Positions 50,224-59,539 of a stretch of DNA of 64,000 bases are shown here, in pieces; the stretch's first letter is position 1, and every line of letters starts with the position of its first letter. Source of the stretch: Mycolicibacterium moriokaense (GTDB lineage Bacteria > Actinomycetota > Actinomycetes > Mycobacteriales > Mycobacteriaceae); NCBI RefSeq assembly GCF_003347205.1, contig NZ_QQBJ01000004.1, positions 310,001 through 374,000 of the forward strand, in the 5' to 3' direction. A program made the translations under genes and the position numbers. Below the pieces are notes generated by a model that was not told the origin of the DNA, did no database searches, and worked only from the letters and a program-made list of their open reading frames with translations.

Positions 50224-50279
50224 ATCTGGTAACAGATTACATAGATGTGCTGAATGTCAATATTCGAACAGTGAACAGT
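50224..50279. promoter_or_regulatory. Candidate operator of the P450 operon: dyad plus tandem repeat
   Basis: Upstream of the P450 start (50194, minus strand) lies ATCTG-GTAA-CAGAT (50224-50237), overlapped by GTAA-CAGA-TTAC. It is followed by GAACAGT repeated twice (50266-50279). This AT-rich stretch between the P450 and the first monooxygenase gene is a likely regulator site, perhaps for one of the TetR proteins downstream. Confidence 0.45.
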
Positions 50280-50308
50280 GAAATGTTAGACACCGCCTGC
50301 GACCCGGA

Positions 50309-51844
50309 TCATCTGCGCAGCCTCGCGCCGTTCTCACTCGGGCCGTCTAACTGAAGGCGTTCAACGTGCCTGAATAGATAATCGTGATTGCGTGGTTTGC
50401 GGGTGAGGATCCGGTAGGCAAATGTAGGCCCAGGCCAGTTCGTCGGGATCGCGCCACTCGAGGTCGTGTACCAGCTCGCGCAAAGCGCCCACACCGACCT
50501 TCGCAGCCGCCGGCCCAATCGTGTGTTGTAGCTTTGCTCGATGTCTGGCCTGACGTCGACCGTACGCCCTGGGGCACTCGCCAAAATCTTGATGAGGGCA
50601 CCGACATAGCGGGCCTGAGACTCGATCATGTAAATGATCGACCCGGAACCGACGTTCGTGTTCGGGCCATAGAGGAGAAAGAGATTCGGGAACATCGGGA
50701 CTGTAATGCCCAGGTATGCGTGCGCCTGCGTCCCCCACACCTCGTCCAGAGTCACTCCGCCCCAGCCGCGAACACGCATCGGGGCGAGGAAGTCGGTAGC
50801 GCGGAAACCTGTTCCGTAAATGACGACGTCCGCGTGGTGGAGTACGCCATCGTCGGTCACGACTCCCTTGTCGCAAAGCTTCGCAACCGCGTTGGTCACC
50901 AACGAGACTTCACCGTTGGCAATCGCGGGGTAGTAATCATTCGAGAACAACACCCGCTTGCACCCCGGCGCATCTGATGGCGTGAGTTGCCGGCGCAGCA
51001 TTGGATCGGCAACCTGCCGATGGAGGTGGTAGCGGGCGACCGCGCCGAGAATGCGTGACAAGGGCTTCGCGTCGACCAACGTCACTGCGAGCACTTCAAA
51101 AATCAGCCATACCGCGAAACGCTCAAGACGCGGCCACAGCGGCAGAACCTTAATCAGCTGTTGGTGAAGACGTCCGTACCTGCTGTCCCACTTCGGCAAA
51201 ATCCAAGGCGCCGTGCGCTGATACAGCGTTACGCGCTGTGCCTCGTGTGCGATCCGTGGCACAAACTGTATCGCGCTTGCGCCTGTCCCGATGACGGCTA
51301 CTTCCTTGCCGCGCAGCGATACCGAATGGTCCCAACGCGCCGAATGAAAACGCGGCCCCTCGAAGGTGTCTTCGCCGGCAATATTCGGCGTATGAGGTCG
51401 CGAGAGCTGCCCCACGGCCGAAATCACGACATCGCACCAGATCGTCTCGCTGGATTCGGTCACCAAACGCCAACGGCCGGCCTGTTCATCGAAGGTCATC
51501 TCGACGACTTCGGTCCGCGTGCGCAGCTGCAGGTCCATTCCGTCGGCCAGGACGAGTCGGCGAAGATATTGGAGTATCTCGGGCTGTTCTGCATAACGTC
51601 TCGACCAACGAGTGTTGGGCTTGTCCGAGAGTGAGTACAACGCTGACGGCACGTCGCAAGCCGCTCCTGGATAGGTGTTGTCGCGCCAGACGCCGCCGAT
51701 GTCTGCAGCCTTTTCCACCATGGTGAAGTTGGTGAATCCGTCCCTCTTCAGCTGATGGGCCATGGCGATACCCGCGACGCCGGCCCCGATGATCACTATC
51801 GACGGATCGTGTCCTCGAGGATCCCTCGCAAAGCCGCCTGTCAT
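50309..51844 (-). CDS. Baeyer-Villiger-type flavin monooxygenase 1
   Basis: About 511 residues. FAD motif VIIGAGVAGIAMAHQLKRDG, GGVWRDNTYPGAACDVPSALYS, the BVMO fingerprint FEGPRFHSARWD, and NADPH motif VAVIGTGASAIQFVPRIA. The C-terminus has YGTGFRATDFLAPMRVRG and LYGPNTNVGSGSIIYMIESQ. It inserts oxygen next to a ketone to make an ester or lactone. ATG at 51844 was chosen; a GTG at 51892 would add 16 residues. It is one of three clearly distinct BVMOs in the island. Confidence 0.9.
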   Translation of the reverse strand: MTGGFARDPRGHDPSIVIIGAGVAGIAMAHQLKRDGFTNFTMVEKAADIGGVWRDNTYPGAACDVPSALYSLSDKPNTRWSRRYAEQPEILQYLRRLVLADGMDLQLRTRTEVVEMTFDEQAGRWRLVTESSETIWCDVVISAVGQLSRPHTPNIAGEDTFEGPRFHSARWDHSVSLRGKEVAVIGTGASAIQFVPRIAHEAQRVTLYQRTAPWILPKWDSRYGRLHQQLIKVLPLWPRLERFAVWLIFEVLAVTLVDAKPLSRILGAVARYHLHRQVADPMLRRQLTPSDAPGCKRVLFSNDYYPAIANGEVSLVTNAVAKLCDKGVVTDDGVLHHADVVIYGTGFRATDFLAPMRVRGWGGVTLDEVWGTQAHAYLGITVPMFPNLFLLYGPNTNVGSGSIIYMIESQARYVGALIKILASAPGRTVDVRPDIEQSYNTRLGRRLRRSVWALCASWYTTSSGAIPTNWPGPTFAYRILTRKPRNHDYLFRHVERLQLDGPSENGARLRR

Positions 51845-51905
51845 GAGACAGCTAAGAAGCAGTTGATGGCGCGGTGGCAGTGGAGCATCCACGGTCCCAA
51901 CACTT

Positions 51906-52871
51906 TCACCGGTGGGCCGAAGCTTTCAGGAAGTTTCCAGCGCGGTGGATCGCCTCACGAGCCTCGGGCAGGATTCGGAACATGGCTTGGAACACGTGGA
52001 TCTGTCCCCGGTACACCTGTATCTCAACGCTTGATCCGGCCGATCGGAGGCGGTCGGCAAGATGCCTCGAGTCATCGATCAACATTTCTCTTCCGCCTAC
52101 CTGAATCAGGATCGGTGGCATGGACCTGAGGTCTGCGTCGAGCACGCTGATTCGCTCATTGCGGTGATCTGCACCAGCCACGTACAGGTCAAGAGCGCGG
52201 GCCGCGGACCGAGCAGAGGCGAAAGGATCACGGCGGCGAAGTTCGCGTGCCCTCGCGAGTTCACATGTCAGATCCAGGACCGGAGACATGAGAAGCATCG
52301 AATCCGGCAGCGGAAGTCCGTCACTACGTGCGCCAAGGGCGGTGGCCATCGTGAGCTGGCCGCCCGCCGAGTCCCCGGCCACCGCAACACCGCGTTCGCC
52401 GGAAGCCGAAGGCTGCCCTGTGACGAGCCAGCGGTATGCGTTCAGTGCATCGTCGGCGGCAGCGGGAAAGGGATAGCGTGGAGCTAGCCGATACCTCACC
52501 GCAAAGATGGGCCGACCGCTCGCGGAGGCAAGTTCACCGAGCAGGCCGCGGTGGGTAGCCGGTGAGCACATGGAGTAGGCGCCGCCATGAATGTAGAGCA
52601 ACGGAACCGCGTGTGGATCGACTGCAGGAGAAGTGATCCAATCCCCGCGTATCTGATTCCCGGCGAACTCGGTATCTATTGTGCGAACCGCCACGCTTCG
52701 GCGGGGCCGCGATCCCACAAGCGCCATCCGGAGTACGCGATCCATCACCGCGAGGCCGTGGGCGTTCGACGGGATGAGTTGCGACAGCGGACGCAGTGTG
52801 TTTCGCGAAGTCATTGCCACGAAATGACTTGCAAGACTGGGGCGCCGGTCCGTCGCATCAGTGTCGGTCAC
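51906..52871 (-). CDS. HSL-family alpha/beta hydrolase (esterase, LipR-like)
   Basis: A 321-residue esterase of the hormone-sensitive-lipase family. The oxyanion motif is LLYIHGGAYSMCS, the nucleophile GDSAGGQL, Asp in the SMPPILIQVGGREML region and His in GQIHVFQAM. The GTG start overlaps the stop of the second BVMO by 4 bp, so esterase and monooxygenase are co-translated, matching hydrolysis of the BVMO ester product. The M. tuberculosis mymA locus pairs a BVMO with LipR in the same way. Confidence 0.9.
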   Translation of the reverse strand: MTDTDATDRRPSLASHFVAMTSRNTLRPLSQLIPSNAHGLAVMDRVLRMALVGSRPRRSVAVRTIDTEFAGNQIRGDWITSPAVDPHAVPLLYIHGGAYSMCSPATHRGLLGELASASGRPIFAVRYRLAPRYPFPAAADDALNAYRWLVTGQPSASGERGVAVAGDSAGGQLTMATALGARSDGLPLPDSMLLMSPVLDLTCELARARELRRRDPFASARSAARALDLYVAGADHRNERISVLDADLRSMPPILIQVGGREMLIDDSRHLADRLRSAGSSVEIQVYRGQIHVFQAMFRILPEAREAIHRAGNFLKASAHR

Positions 52872-54385
52872 CGTGCGCCCACGGATTCTGCGCGACGTTC
52901 AAATCGGTAATCGGAGAGCCGGAAGGTGCGGCTACGCCAGTAAGTCTCCAGGGTCGTTGACGGACGCAACGGAACATCGCCGTGTTTGTCGAAATAGTAA
53001 CTGTTGGCATTGGAACAGCTCGGCTGCCAGAAAACCTGTCGATGTCGGCGGTTAACCATGTCAGCGAAGTAGCGGTCGTTCGCCTGCTGTCTGACCTCTA
53101 CGTAATCAGCCTTCAGCGTGCGCGCACGACGAAGACAGCGGACGATATGCCGACTTTGCGCCTCGATGAGTGTGAAGTAGGAGGAGCCGTTGTAACCATA
53201 GGGACCGAAGATATTGAAGTGATTCGGGAACCCTGGGACGCTCACACCCTCGAAGGCTTGGAGGCGGTGCTCATCCCACCAGGCAGACTGCTCCACTCCA
53301 CCGCGTCCCTTCAGCACATAAGTCGGCATATTGCCCGACTCCATCACTTTGAACCCGGTGGCCAAGACCATGACATCGATCGGATAACTCTTGCCATCTT
53401 CCGTGTGAACCGAGGCATGGTCGACATGGGTGATGCCGCTGGTCTCGAGCGAAACATTGCGACGGTTGTACGTTGCGAGATAGGAATTGTGGAAACTCGG
53501 TCGCTTACAACCCAACGAATAGCGAGGAATGAGTTGGTCTCGAGTCACCGGATCGTCGACCGCCCGACGCATATAGCGTTTCGCCGCCTCTTCCATGAGG
53601 TCCGACACAGGGATCAACGAGTGAAAATGAGCTGCGATTGGAAATGTGAACTCGACGAACGCCTGACTCGCAGTGCGCGTCATCAGTTGTGCCCCTGGCA
53701 CCAACCGCATCACTGTCGCGGCCCAGCTCGGTATGGAGAAATCCGGCTTCGGCAAGCAGTAAATCGGCGTTCGCTGGAAGACCGTCAGACTTGATGCGAT
53801 CTTCGCGATTTCGGGAATCAGCTGCACCGCAGATGCCCCAGTCCCGATCACCGCCACCCGCTTACCGGTGAGATCTTTCGTGTGGTCCCATCTGGCCGTA
53901 TGCAGCGTCACGCCGGCGAAGTCGCGCACTCCTGGAATATCAGGCCACTTCGGCCGACTGAGAACGCCAGAGCAATTTATCACAAAACGCGCGGTCAGAT
54001 TCTGACCAGAGGAGCAGCTCAGCCGCCATAGTGCGGCGCCTTCGTCGAAACAGGCTTCGTCCACAGTCGTGTTGAACCGGATGTAATTTTGGAGTCCGTA
54101 TTTTTCTACACACCGCTCTGCATAAGCCTTCAACTCATCCCCGTGAGCGTAAGTACGTGACCAGGATGTTCGCATCTCATAAGAGAACTGGTAACTATAG
54201 GACGGAATATCGACCGCTATTCCCGGATACGTATTCCAGTGCCATGTGCCGCCGACGCCATCGGCGTCATCGACTATAAGAAAGTCCGCAAATCCGGCCT
54301 TCAACAGGCTGATGGCTGTACCAATCCCAGAAAACCCGGCTCCGACTATTACAATTTTGTAGTGCTGCCCAGACTCAGAACCCAT
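52868..54385 (-). CDS. Baeyer-Villiger-type flavin monooxygenase 2
   Basis: A 505-residue BVMO. FAD motif IVIVGAGFSGIGTAISLLKAG, GGTWHWNTYPGIAVDIPSYSYQ, fingerprint FAGVTLHTARWD and NADPH motif VAVIGTGASAVQLIPEIA. The WHWNTYPG and YQFSYE segments differ from the RDNTYPG and YSYSFE of the other two and suggest a different, perhaps bulkier, substrate class, similar to steroid/MymA-type enzymes. It is translationally coupled with the esterase and separated by 47 bp from BVMO 3. Confidence 0.9.
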   Translation of the reverse strand: MGSESGQHYKIVIVGAGFSGIGTAISLLKAGFADFLIVDDADGVGGTWHWNTYPGIAVDIPSYSYQFSYEMRTSWSRTYAHGDELKAYAERCVEKYGLQNYIRFNTTVDEACFDEGAALWRLSCSSGQNLTARFVINCSGVLSRPKWPDIPGVRDFAGVTLHTARWDHTKDLTGKRVAVIGTGASAVQLIPEIAKIASSLTVFQRTPIYCLPKPDFSIPSWAATVMRLVPGAQLMTRTASQAFVEFTFPIAAHFHSLIPVSDLMEEAAKRYMRRAVDDPVTRDQLIPRYSLGCKRPSFHNSYLATYNRRNVSLETSGITHVDHASVHTEDGKSYPIDVMVLATGFKVMESGNMPTYVLKGRGGVEQSAWWDEHRLQAFEGVSVPGFPNHFNIFGPYGYNGSSYFTLIEAQSRHIVRCLRRARTLKADYVEVRQQANDRYFADMVNRRHRQVFWQPSCSNANSYYFDKHGDVPLRPSTTLETYWRSRTFRLSDYRFERRAESVGAR

Positions 54386-54432
54386 TACTTCCTCACGTGC
54401 GCTTTGATGTTTACCCTATCCGCTGCTGCAGT

Positions 54433-55932
54433 TCAGCGTGTTTGTGTCAACTTCAGGTCAGCATCGTCACGCCGAGTGATGTCGTAATCCCGCATATCCA
54501 GACGGGACAGTTCCCTGGTGAACTGAGTCGCAAAGCCCGGATACATCGTGCCGTTATAGCCGTCCTCCGTTAAATACCAGCTGCTGCAACCCGAGTTCCA
54601 TGTCGTGCGTCGTAACCGCCGCTGAATATTGGAGTGGTACGCGTTTTGGCTACCCTCTTTCACATCCAGGGTATGGACTCCGTTACCTTCGTCGCGCAAG
54701 AGCTCGATCGCTTTTACGATGTAATCGATTGCTGCCTCCATATATAGAAGGGCAGAGTTGTGGCCAGGACCGGAATTAGGCCCGAAAGTGAAGAACAAAT
54801 TCGGATAGCCGGCCACACTCACGCTCTTGTAGGCAAATCTCCCCTCAGACCACGCGTCTTCGAGTTTTCGTCCGTCGCGCCCTCGGATCGGAAATGGCGT
54901 ACCGCGTTTACACACATCGAAGCCTGTCGCGAATACTATGCAGTCCACCTCATGCTCGATGCCGTCGGCGGTTCGAATTCCGTTCGGAGCCAGTGTGGCG
55001 ATCGGCCAGCTGACGAGTTTGCAGTTATCGGCCTGGAGAGCAGGGTAATAGTCGTTAGTCATAAGCATGCGTTTGCACCCAGGTCTGAACTGCGGTGTTA
55101 GCTGACGTCTCAACCAGGTATCCTTCACCTGCCGACGCAGATTCGCCTTCGCGGCCGCTTGGATGACAGATGTGGCAGCGGTATCCCAAACCATGCCCAC
55201 GGCCATGACCTCATGCGCCCAGAACCACGCACCTCGTAGGGCCTGTTCGGTTGCCGGCATGCGCTTGAAAGTCGAACGCGCCCAGGCCGGATGCCGGAAA
55301 TTCACCCTCGGTAGGACCCAGCCGGGCGTCCTCTGAAACACCTTGACCGACGCCGCCAACTGGACCAATTCGGGAACGATCTGCACAGCGCTCGCCCCGG
55401 TCCCGATAACCGCCACCCTCTTACCGCTCATGTCATAGGAGTGGTCCCACCGAGCACTGTGAATCTTTTTCCCCTCGTACGACTCGATGCCACGAATATC
55501 CGGGAAACTGGCGTCAGCAAGTGGTCCGCTAGCCATCACGACTGAACGGCCCCTATACCGCCTGCCGCCGGTCGTGTCGACAACCCACTCTCCGGCATCC
55601 TCGTCGAATTCCAGTGCACTCACGTCCGCACCGAAATGAATGAACCTCCCAAGATCGTATTTCGCGACAATCGCGTCGATATAGGCGAGGATCTCTGCGC
55701 TCCCCGAGTATGCGCGAGTCCAGCCTGGGTTCGGCTCGAACGAGTAGGAGTACAGCAATGACGGAATGTCGCAGGCGGCGCCGGGGTAAGTGTTGTCACG
55801 CCAGGTGCCCCCGATGCGATGTGATCGCTCCAAGATGACAAAGTCGTTAATGCCCGCTTGAAGCATTCTCATCGCCGTACCGATACCCGCGAAGCCGGCG
55901 CCGACGATCAAAGTCGTTACCGTGTCCGTCAT
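54433..55932 (-). CDS. Baeyer-Villiger-type flavin monooxygenase 3
   Basis: A 499-residue BVMO. FAD motif LIVGAGFAGIGTAMRMLQAG, GGTWRDNTYPGAACDIPSLLYSYSF, fingerprint YEGKKIHSARWD (Tyr in place of the first Phe), NADPH motif VAVIGTGASAVQIVPELV, and FGPNSGPGHNSALLYMEAAIDYI at the C-terminus. The ATG overlaps the stop of the ferritin-like gene (ATGA). The Phe to Tyr change in the fingerprint is conservative. The substrate is unknown. Confidence 0.9.
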   Translation of the reverse strand: MTDTVTTLIVGAGFAGIGTAMRMLQAGINDFVILERSHRIGGTWRDNTYPGAACDIPSLLYSYSFEPNPGWTRAYSGSAEILAYIDAIVAKYDLGRFIHFGADVSALEFDEDAGEWVVDTTGGRRYRGRSVVMASGPLADASFPDIRGIESYEGKKIHSARWDHSYDMSGKRVAVIGTGASAVQIVPELVQLAASVKVFQRTPGWVLPRVNFRHPAWARSTFKRMPATEQALRGAWFWAHEVMAVGMVWDTAATSVIQAAAKANLRRQVKDTWLRRQLTPQFRPGCKRMLMTNDYYPALQADNCKLVSWPIATLAPNGIRTADGIEHEVDCIVFATGFDVCKRGTPFPIRGRDGRKLEDAWSEGRFAYKSVSVAGYPNLFFTFGPNSGPGHNSALLYMEAAIDYIVKAIELLRDEGNGVHTLDVKEGSQNAYHSNIQRRLRRTTWNSGCSSWYLTEDGYNGTMYPGFATQFTRELSRLDMRDYDITRRDDADLKLTQTR

Positions 55933-56852
55933 TTAGCGACCGGTTCATAGGTCAGTTCATCCGTCCATGAAGGCGGTCGCCCGAGTACTTGCACGGGGAA
56001 GATGTCGATCGCATTGCCTAAGCGCTGGGAAACGAAGTGAAGGGGTTGGGACCGCTTGATCGAGGAGGACATGTGGGCCTTCAAGATGTGATATCCAGGC
56101 ACCCTCCGCGTGTGCTCACTGCGGTCCCCGACATTGCCATATCGCGTCACCGCGTTGTACAGCTTCTCTTCGGATAGCCCCATCGCGTTGAGATTCATCA
56201 ACATGCGCGTGAGAAGCGGTATATACAGCAACGCGCCAGTGAGAATACGGGGGTCCATCACAGCGCCGACCGTTTGGATTGCATGGATTCGCATGGGACT
56301 GGCGCCGAGGTCATTCAGGACTTGAAAACCTACTGCAAGGTGCCGCGATTCGTCGCTGTTGACCTTATTGAATACTTCCCCGCAAATTGGGTCGTCGACC
56401 TCATCAAGGAGAAATTTCAGCAGGGCCCCGTCCAGCGCGGTCTCCAGTGCGGGAATCGCGGCGCCGATGACAGTCAGGGGAAGAGCCTCAGCGTACCGAT
56501 CTAGCCACTCGATCACGAGACGGATGTTCTTATTCGGTACAGGCTTTTCGCCTTCCTCGATCATGCCCCAGCGACGCATCAGAGCAAGTTCGGCGTTGGC
56601 GTGACGCTGCTCCTCGGCGTGAAAGTAACGGTAAATGTCTCCGAGCGCTTCGAAGGGCGCCTTCGGGGCCATCGCAGCAAAGGCGCGCGCTCCGACATGC
56701 TCAATCCACACCACGTCGGACATGAATTGCTTGAGTTTGGGACGCTGTTCGTCGGTGATCAACTCCGCACCAGGGGCGTCCCAATCGATATCGGCGAGAG
56801 CCCATTGCTTGTTCTTGATCGTCTCGAGCATGTCGCTATATGCGAACGCCAT
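55929..56852 (-). CDS. Ferritin-like (probable diiron) protein
   Basis: A 307-residue mostly helical protein. Two ExxH motifs, HAEEQRHANAE and SDESRHLAVG, sit on separate helices, with further Glu residues (VVWIEHVGA; PALETALDG), the four-helix carboxylate-bridged diiron pattern. It could be an oxygenase, oxidase or desaturase-like enzyme. It starts 1 bp after the SDR stop and overlaps BVMO 3, so it is part of the SDR-diiron-BVMO-BVMO-esterase transcript. No close named relative is recognised. Confidence 0.75.
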   Translation of the reverse strand: MAFAYSDMLETIKNKQWALADIDWDAPGAELITDEQRPKLKQFMSDVVWIEHVGARAFAAMAPKAPFEALGDIYRYFHAEEQRHANAELALMRRWGMIEEGEKPVPNKNIRLVIEWLDRYAEALPLTVIGAAIPALETALDGALLKFLLDEVDDPICGEVFNKVNSDESRHLAVGFQVLNDLGASPMRIHAIQTVGAVMDPRILTGALLYIPLLTRMLMNLNAMGLSEEKLYNAVTRYGNVGDRSEHTRRVPGYHILKAHMSSSIKRSQPLHFVSQRLGNAIDIFPVQVLGRPPSWTDELTYEPVAK

Positions 56853-56853
56853 T

Positions 56854-57720
56854 TCACTGCTCCCTCTGGTCGGCTGGATCGTTCCACGAGGCCATGCGCT
56901 CCACCAGCCCCAACGCGCGCGTAAACGGACCGGGTAAAGCTCTTTTCAGTTGCCACAAAATTTTCGCGTCCAGTTGGGGCACGACATAGATTTGTCCGCG
57001 ATCGTGCGCGTTCAGAGTCGTTCGAGCCACTTGATCCGGCGAAATGCCGGTCCACCTCATCAGGTTGGTCGCGAGTCTCGCCGCCGACTCCTCAATCTGA
57101 GGATTATTGGCGATGTTCGTCTTGACGAAGGTGGGGCAAAGCACTGTGACGTTGACGTTGGTACCGCTGAGTTCGGCCGCCAATGTCTCGGACAGAGCGA
57201 GCACGCCGGCCTTACTCACGTTGTATGCGCCCATTCGGGGCGCCGAGCCGAAACTTGCGGCGGACGCCACATTGATCACTCCGCCCCGGCCGTTGCTCCG
57301 GAGGCGAGGAACAAAAGTCTCGCAACCGTAGATAACACCCCAAAGGTTGACAGAAATCGCAGCGTTCCAGTCCTCGACCGACGTATCGCCGATGCGATTG
57401 CCGCCGGCACCGATTCCGGCGTTGTTGATCACCAGACTCGCCGCCTTGCCGAACCAGTCTTCACTGGCATCAGCGAGGTTACGGACCTGCTCAAGTTCGG
57501 TGACGTCGCATACGACGTCGAAACCCTCGCCGCCGGCCTGCCTCACCATCTCGGCCGACTCCTTCGCAGTGATGGGGTCTTTGTCCGCACACACAACACG
57601 TCCACCTCTGCGAGCAAGCTCAACGGCGAACGCGCGGCCGATACCGCTCCCTGCGCCTGTGACTACTGCGTGGGCGCGGTGGGTTCTACCTGGTGAATTA
57701 CCGAACGGCAAGAACCTCAT
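56854..57720 (-). CDS. Short-chain dehydrogenase/reductase
   Basis: A 288-residue classical SDR. Cofactor motif AVVTGAGSGIGRAFAVEL, acidic CADKDP (NAD preference), NNAGI at LVINNAGIGAGG, Ser in NVASAASFGSAP, and catalytic YNVSK. The C-terminal extension (ARTTLNAHDRGQIYVVPQL ... LGLVERMA) is the type seen in mycobacterial catabolic SDRs. It is first in the leftward operon and divergent from a TetR gene. It probably oxidises an alcohol to the ketone used by the BVMOs. Confidence 0.88.
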   Translation of the reverse strand: MRFLPFGNSPGRTHRAHAVVTGAGSGIGRAFAVELARRGGRVVCADKDPITAKESAEMVRQAGGEGFDVVCDVTELEQVRNLADASEDWFGKAASLVINNAGIGAGGNRIGDTSVEDWNAAISVNLWGVIYGCETFVPRLRSNGRGGVINVASAASFGSAPRMGAYNVSKAGVLALSETLAAELSGTNVNVTVLCPTFVKTNIANNPQIEESAARLATNLMRWTGISPDQVARTTLNAHDRGQIYVVPQLDAKILWQLKRALPGPFTRALGLVERMASWNDPADQREQ

Positions 57721-57771
57721 CTGCTTGCCCTTTGGATCGCGACACTGATTTCCGGTGCGGGAGGATATTCA

Positions 57772-57826
57772 TTTGGGGGCATCAGCCACCATTGGGGTCG
57801 CATGCCACCAGTTTGGGCGTGAGCCC
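57772..57826. promoter_or_regulatory. Repeat cluster in SDR/TetR divergent promoter
   Basis: GCCACCA occurs at 57785-57791 and 57804-57810, a 19-bp period, each copy followed by a T-rich bridge into TTGGGG/TTTGGG; a further TTTGGGG precedes the first. The spacing suggests binding of one regulator on one face of the DNA at about two turns. The adjacent TetR gene is the obvious candidate. Confidence 0.45.
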
Positions 57827-57848
57827 GACGTTTTGTCAAGATGGTGAG

Positions 57849-58481
57849 GTGAGGTCGAGAAGCAAGGTCTGGGGTGGTCGGACCGGTGCTGAGCGTCGAG
57901 CAGAGCGACGGCAGCAATTGATCGAGGCTGCGACCGAGATTTGGAGTGAGAGCGGTTGGGCCGCAGTGACTATGCGCGGCGTTTGCGCCCGGACAGGGCT
58001 CAACGATCGATACTTCTACGAGGACTTCAAGACGCGCGAGGATCTTCTCGTCGCAGCGTGGGATGGCGTTCGCAATGACATGCTCGGCGAGGTTTCCGCG
58101 CTCTTCGACGAGCGTGTGGATCGGCCGCCGATCGAAACCATCACCGCGGCGATCGCCATCGTGGTTGACCGGATCGCACGCGATCCTGGCCGGGCGCACA
58201 TCCTCCTCGCTCAGCATGTAGGTAGCTCACCGCTGCAAGATCGCCGCGCTGTGGCGCTGCAGGAGGCAACGCAGTTGGTCGTCGAGGCAAGCCGGCCACA
58301 TCTCAGAGAAGACGCCGACGAGACGGCCCTTCGTATGGACACTTTGGTTGCGGTGGGGGGGTTCGTCGAAGTCATCACGGCCTGGCACTCCGGTTTGCTT
58401 GCGGTGACCGAAAAGGAAGTGGTCGCGCACACTAGCCGACTGGCTGAAACCTTGGCTCAACGCTACGTCGTCAGCGGCTGA
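57849..58481 (+). CDS. TetR-family regulator 1
   Basis: A 210-residue TetR protein. The DNA-binding part is RQQLIEAATEIWSESGWAAVTMRGVCARTGLNDRYFYEDFKTREDLL. The ligand domain follows with typical helices (ETITAAIAIVVDRIARDPGRAHILLAQ). GTG at 57849 was chosen; GTG at 57819 is possible and would place the start inside the repeat cluster. It is divergent from the SDR-BVMO operon and likely represses it until the substrate or its CoA ester binds. Confidence 0.87.
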   Translation: MRSRSKVWGGRTGAERRAERRQQLIEAATEIWSESGWAAVTMRGVCARTGLNDRYFYEDFKTREDLLVAAWDGVRNDMLGEVSALFDERVDRPPIETITAAIAIVVDRIARDPGRAHILLAQHVGSSPLQDRRAVALQEATQLVVEASRPHLREDADETALRMDTLVAVGGFVEVITAWHSGLLAVTEKEVVAHTSRLAETLAQRYVVSG

Positions 58482-58647
58482 GGCTTAACCTTTCCGTGAG
58501 TTTCGAGGCCGACTGCATTTGTCTGTATGACTGTCGCCTTGACCCGCCACCGGGCATCCAATCCGTGACGACAGGCGCGCTGTCGTTTGTTTGGAGGAAC
58601 GACGCAGAAACAGTGTCTTTCTGCGTCGCCCTCCTCACGCACTTTTG

Positions 58648-59517
58648 CTACCCAGGCTGAGCGATGACCTTCTGTGAGCCGTCTTGGTCGAACAGTTCCT
58701 TGCTCCATCGCTCCAGGACCGCGGCACTGTCCCAATCATCAGGGTGGAAGCCGGGGCGGTTGTACGAACGGAATCGCTGCAGCGCATCGGCGGTGAACAT
58801 CGGGGTGCGACTGAAGCGATGTAGGCTACGCACCAACGTGACCGGGTTATACGAGGCCTTGTCAGAGGCCATCGAAAGCGCAGTCTGCAGAATGAGTTCG
58901 CCGAACAGAATTGCAGAGGCGATCCGCATGCCCCGTACGCGGGTGCGCTCGGTGCCTCCAATCAGCCGATAGGCGTCGAAGGCGACGGCTTTGTGCTCCG
59001 ACTCCTCGAACGCATGCCACAGCAGAATCGGTCGAACCTCTGTCTGTCCGATGAGCTTCTGGGCGTCATCGCTGGTGAGAATGATTTCAGCGAGCGTCGC
59101 GGTGTAGTGCTCCAATGCAGAGGTCATCGACAGCCGCATTTCTGGCGAAAAGCGCCGCTCCAATAGCTTGATCAGGCGTGCGACGTGGCGGTCGATCCGC
59201 GCGGTCGGATAACCCATGGCCTGGAGCCGTTCGTTGAGGAGCCGATGCTGGTGTCGGTGTGTGGCCTCTTGTCCGATGAAACCCTTGACCGCTGTCAGCA
59301 ATTGGGGATCGTCGATGGAACTCTGGAAATACTTGACCGAGCGGATGAAGAAGTCTTCCCCTTCCGGGAAGGTCGCAGAAAGCACCGAGATGAAATGGCT
59401 CATCACCAGGTCGCCATCCACGAAGTGTTGCCGCTTCGTGGAGGTGGGCATGGGGAAACGAACGCGCCGGGGTTTTGGCAATACACGGCTCTTGGTCGAG
59501 GCTCGATCTTCCGGCAT
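58648..59517 (-). CDS. COG3687-type metal-dependent hydrolase
   Basis: A 289-residue protein of the predicted metal-dependent hydrolase family PF10118. Metal residues are expected in FIGQEATHRHQHRLLN, ALEHYTATLAEIIL and WHAFEESEHKAVAFDAYRL, which make an ExxH-rich helical site not unlike the neighbouring ferritin-like protein. The end FHPDDWDSAAVLERWSKELFDQ is typical. These proteins are frequent in mycobacterial lipid and terpenoid clusters; the reaction is unknown. It is divergent from the second TetR gene. Confidence 0.82.
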   Translation of the reverse strand: MPEDRASTKSRVLPKPRRVRFPMPTSTKRQHFVDGDLVMSHFISVLSATFPEGEDFFIRSVKYFQSSIDDPQLLTAVKGFIGQEATHRHQHRLLNERLQAMGYPTARIDRHVARLIKLLERRFSPEMRLSMTSALEHYTATLAEIILTSDDAQKLIGQTEVRPILLWHAFEESEHKAVAFDAYRLIGGTERTRVRGMRIASAILFGELILQTALSMASDKASYNPVTLVRSLHRFSRTPMFTADALQRFRSYNRPGFHPDDWDSAAVLERWSKELFDQDGSQKVIAQPG

Positions 59518-59539
59518 CTTGACGGGGTCCTTCCTCCGT

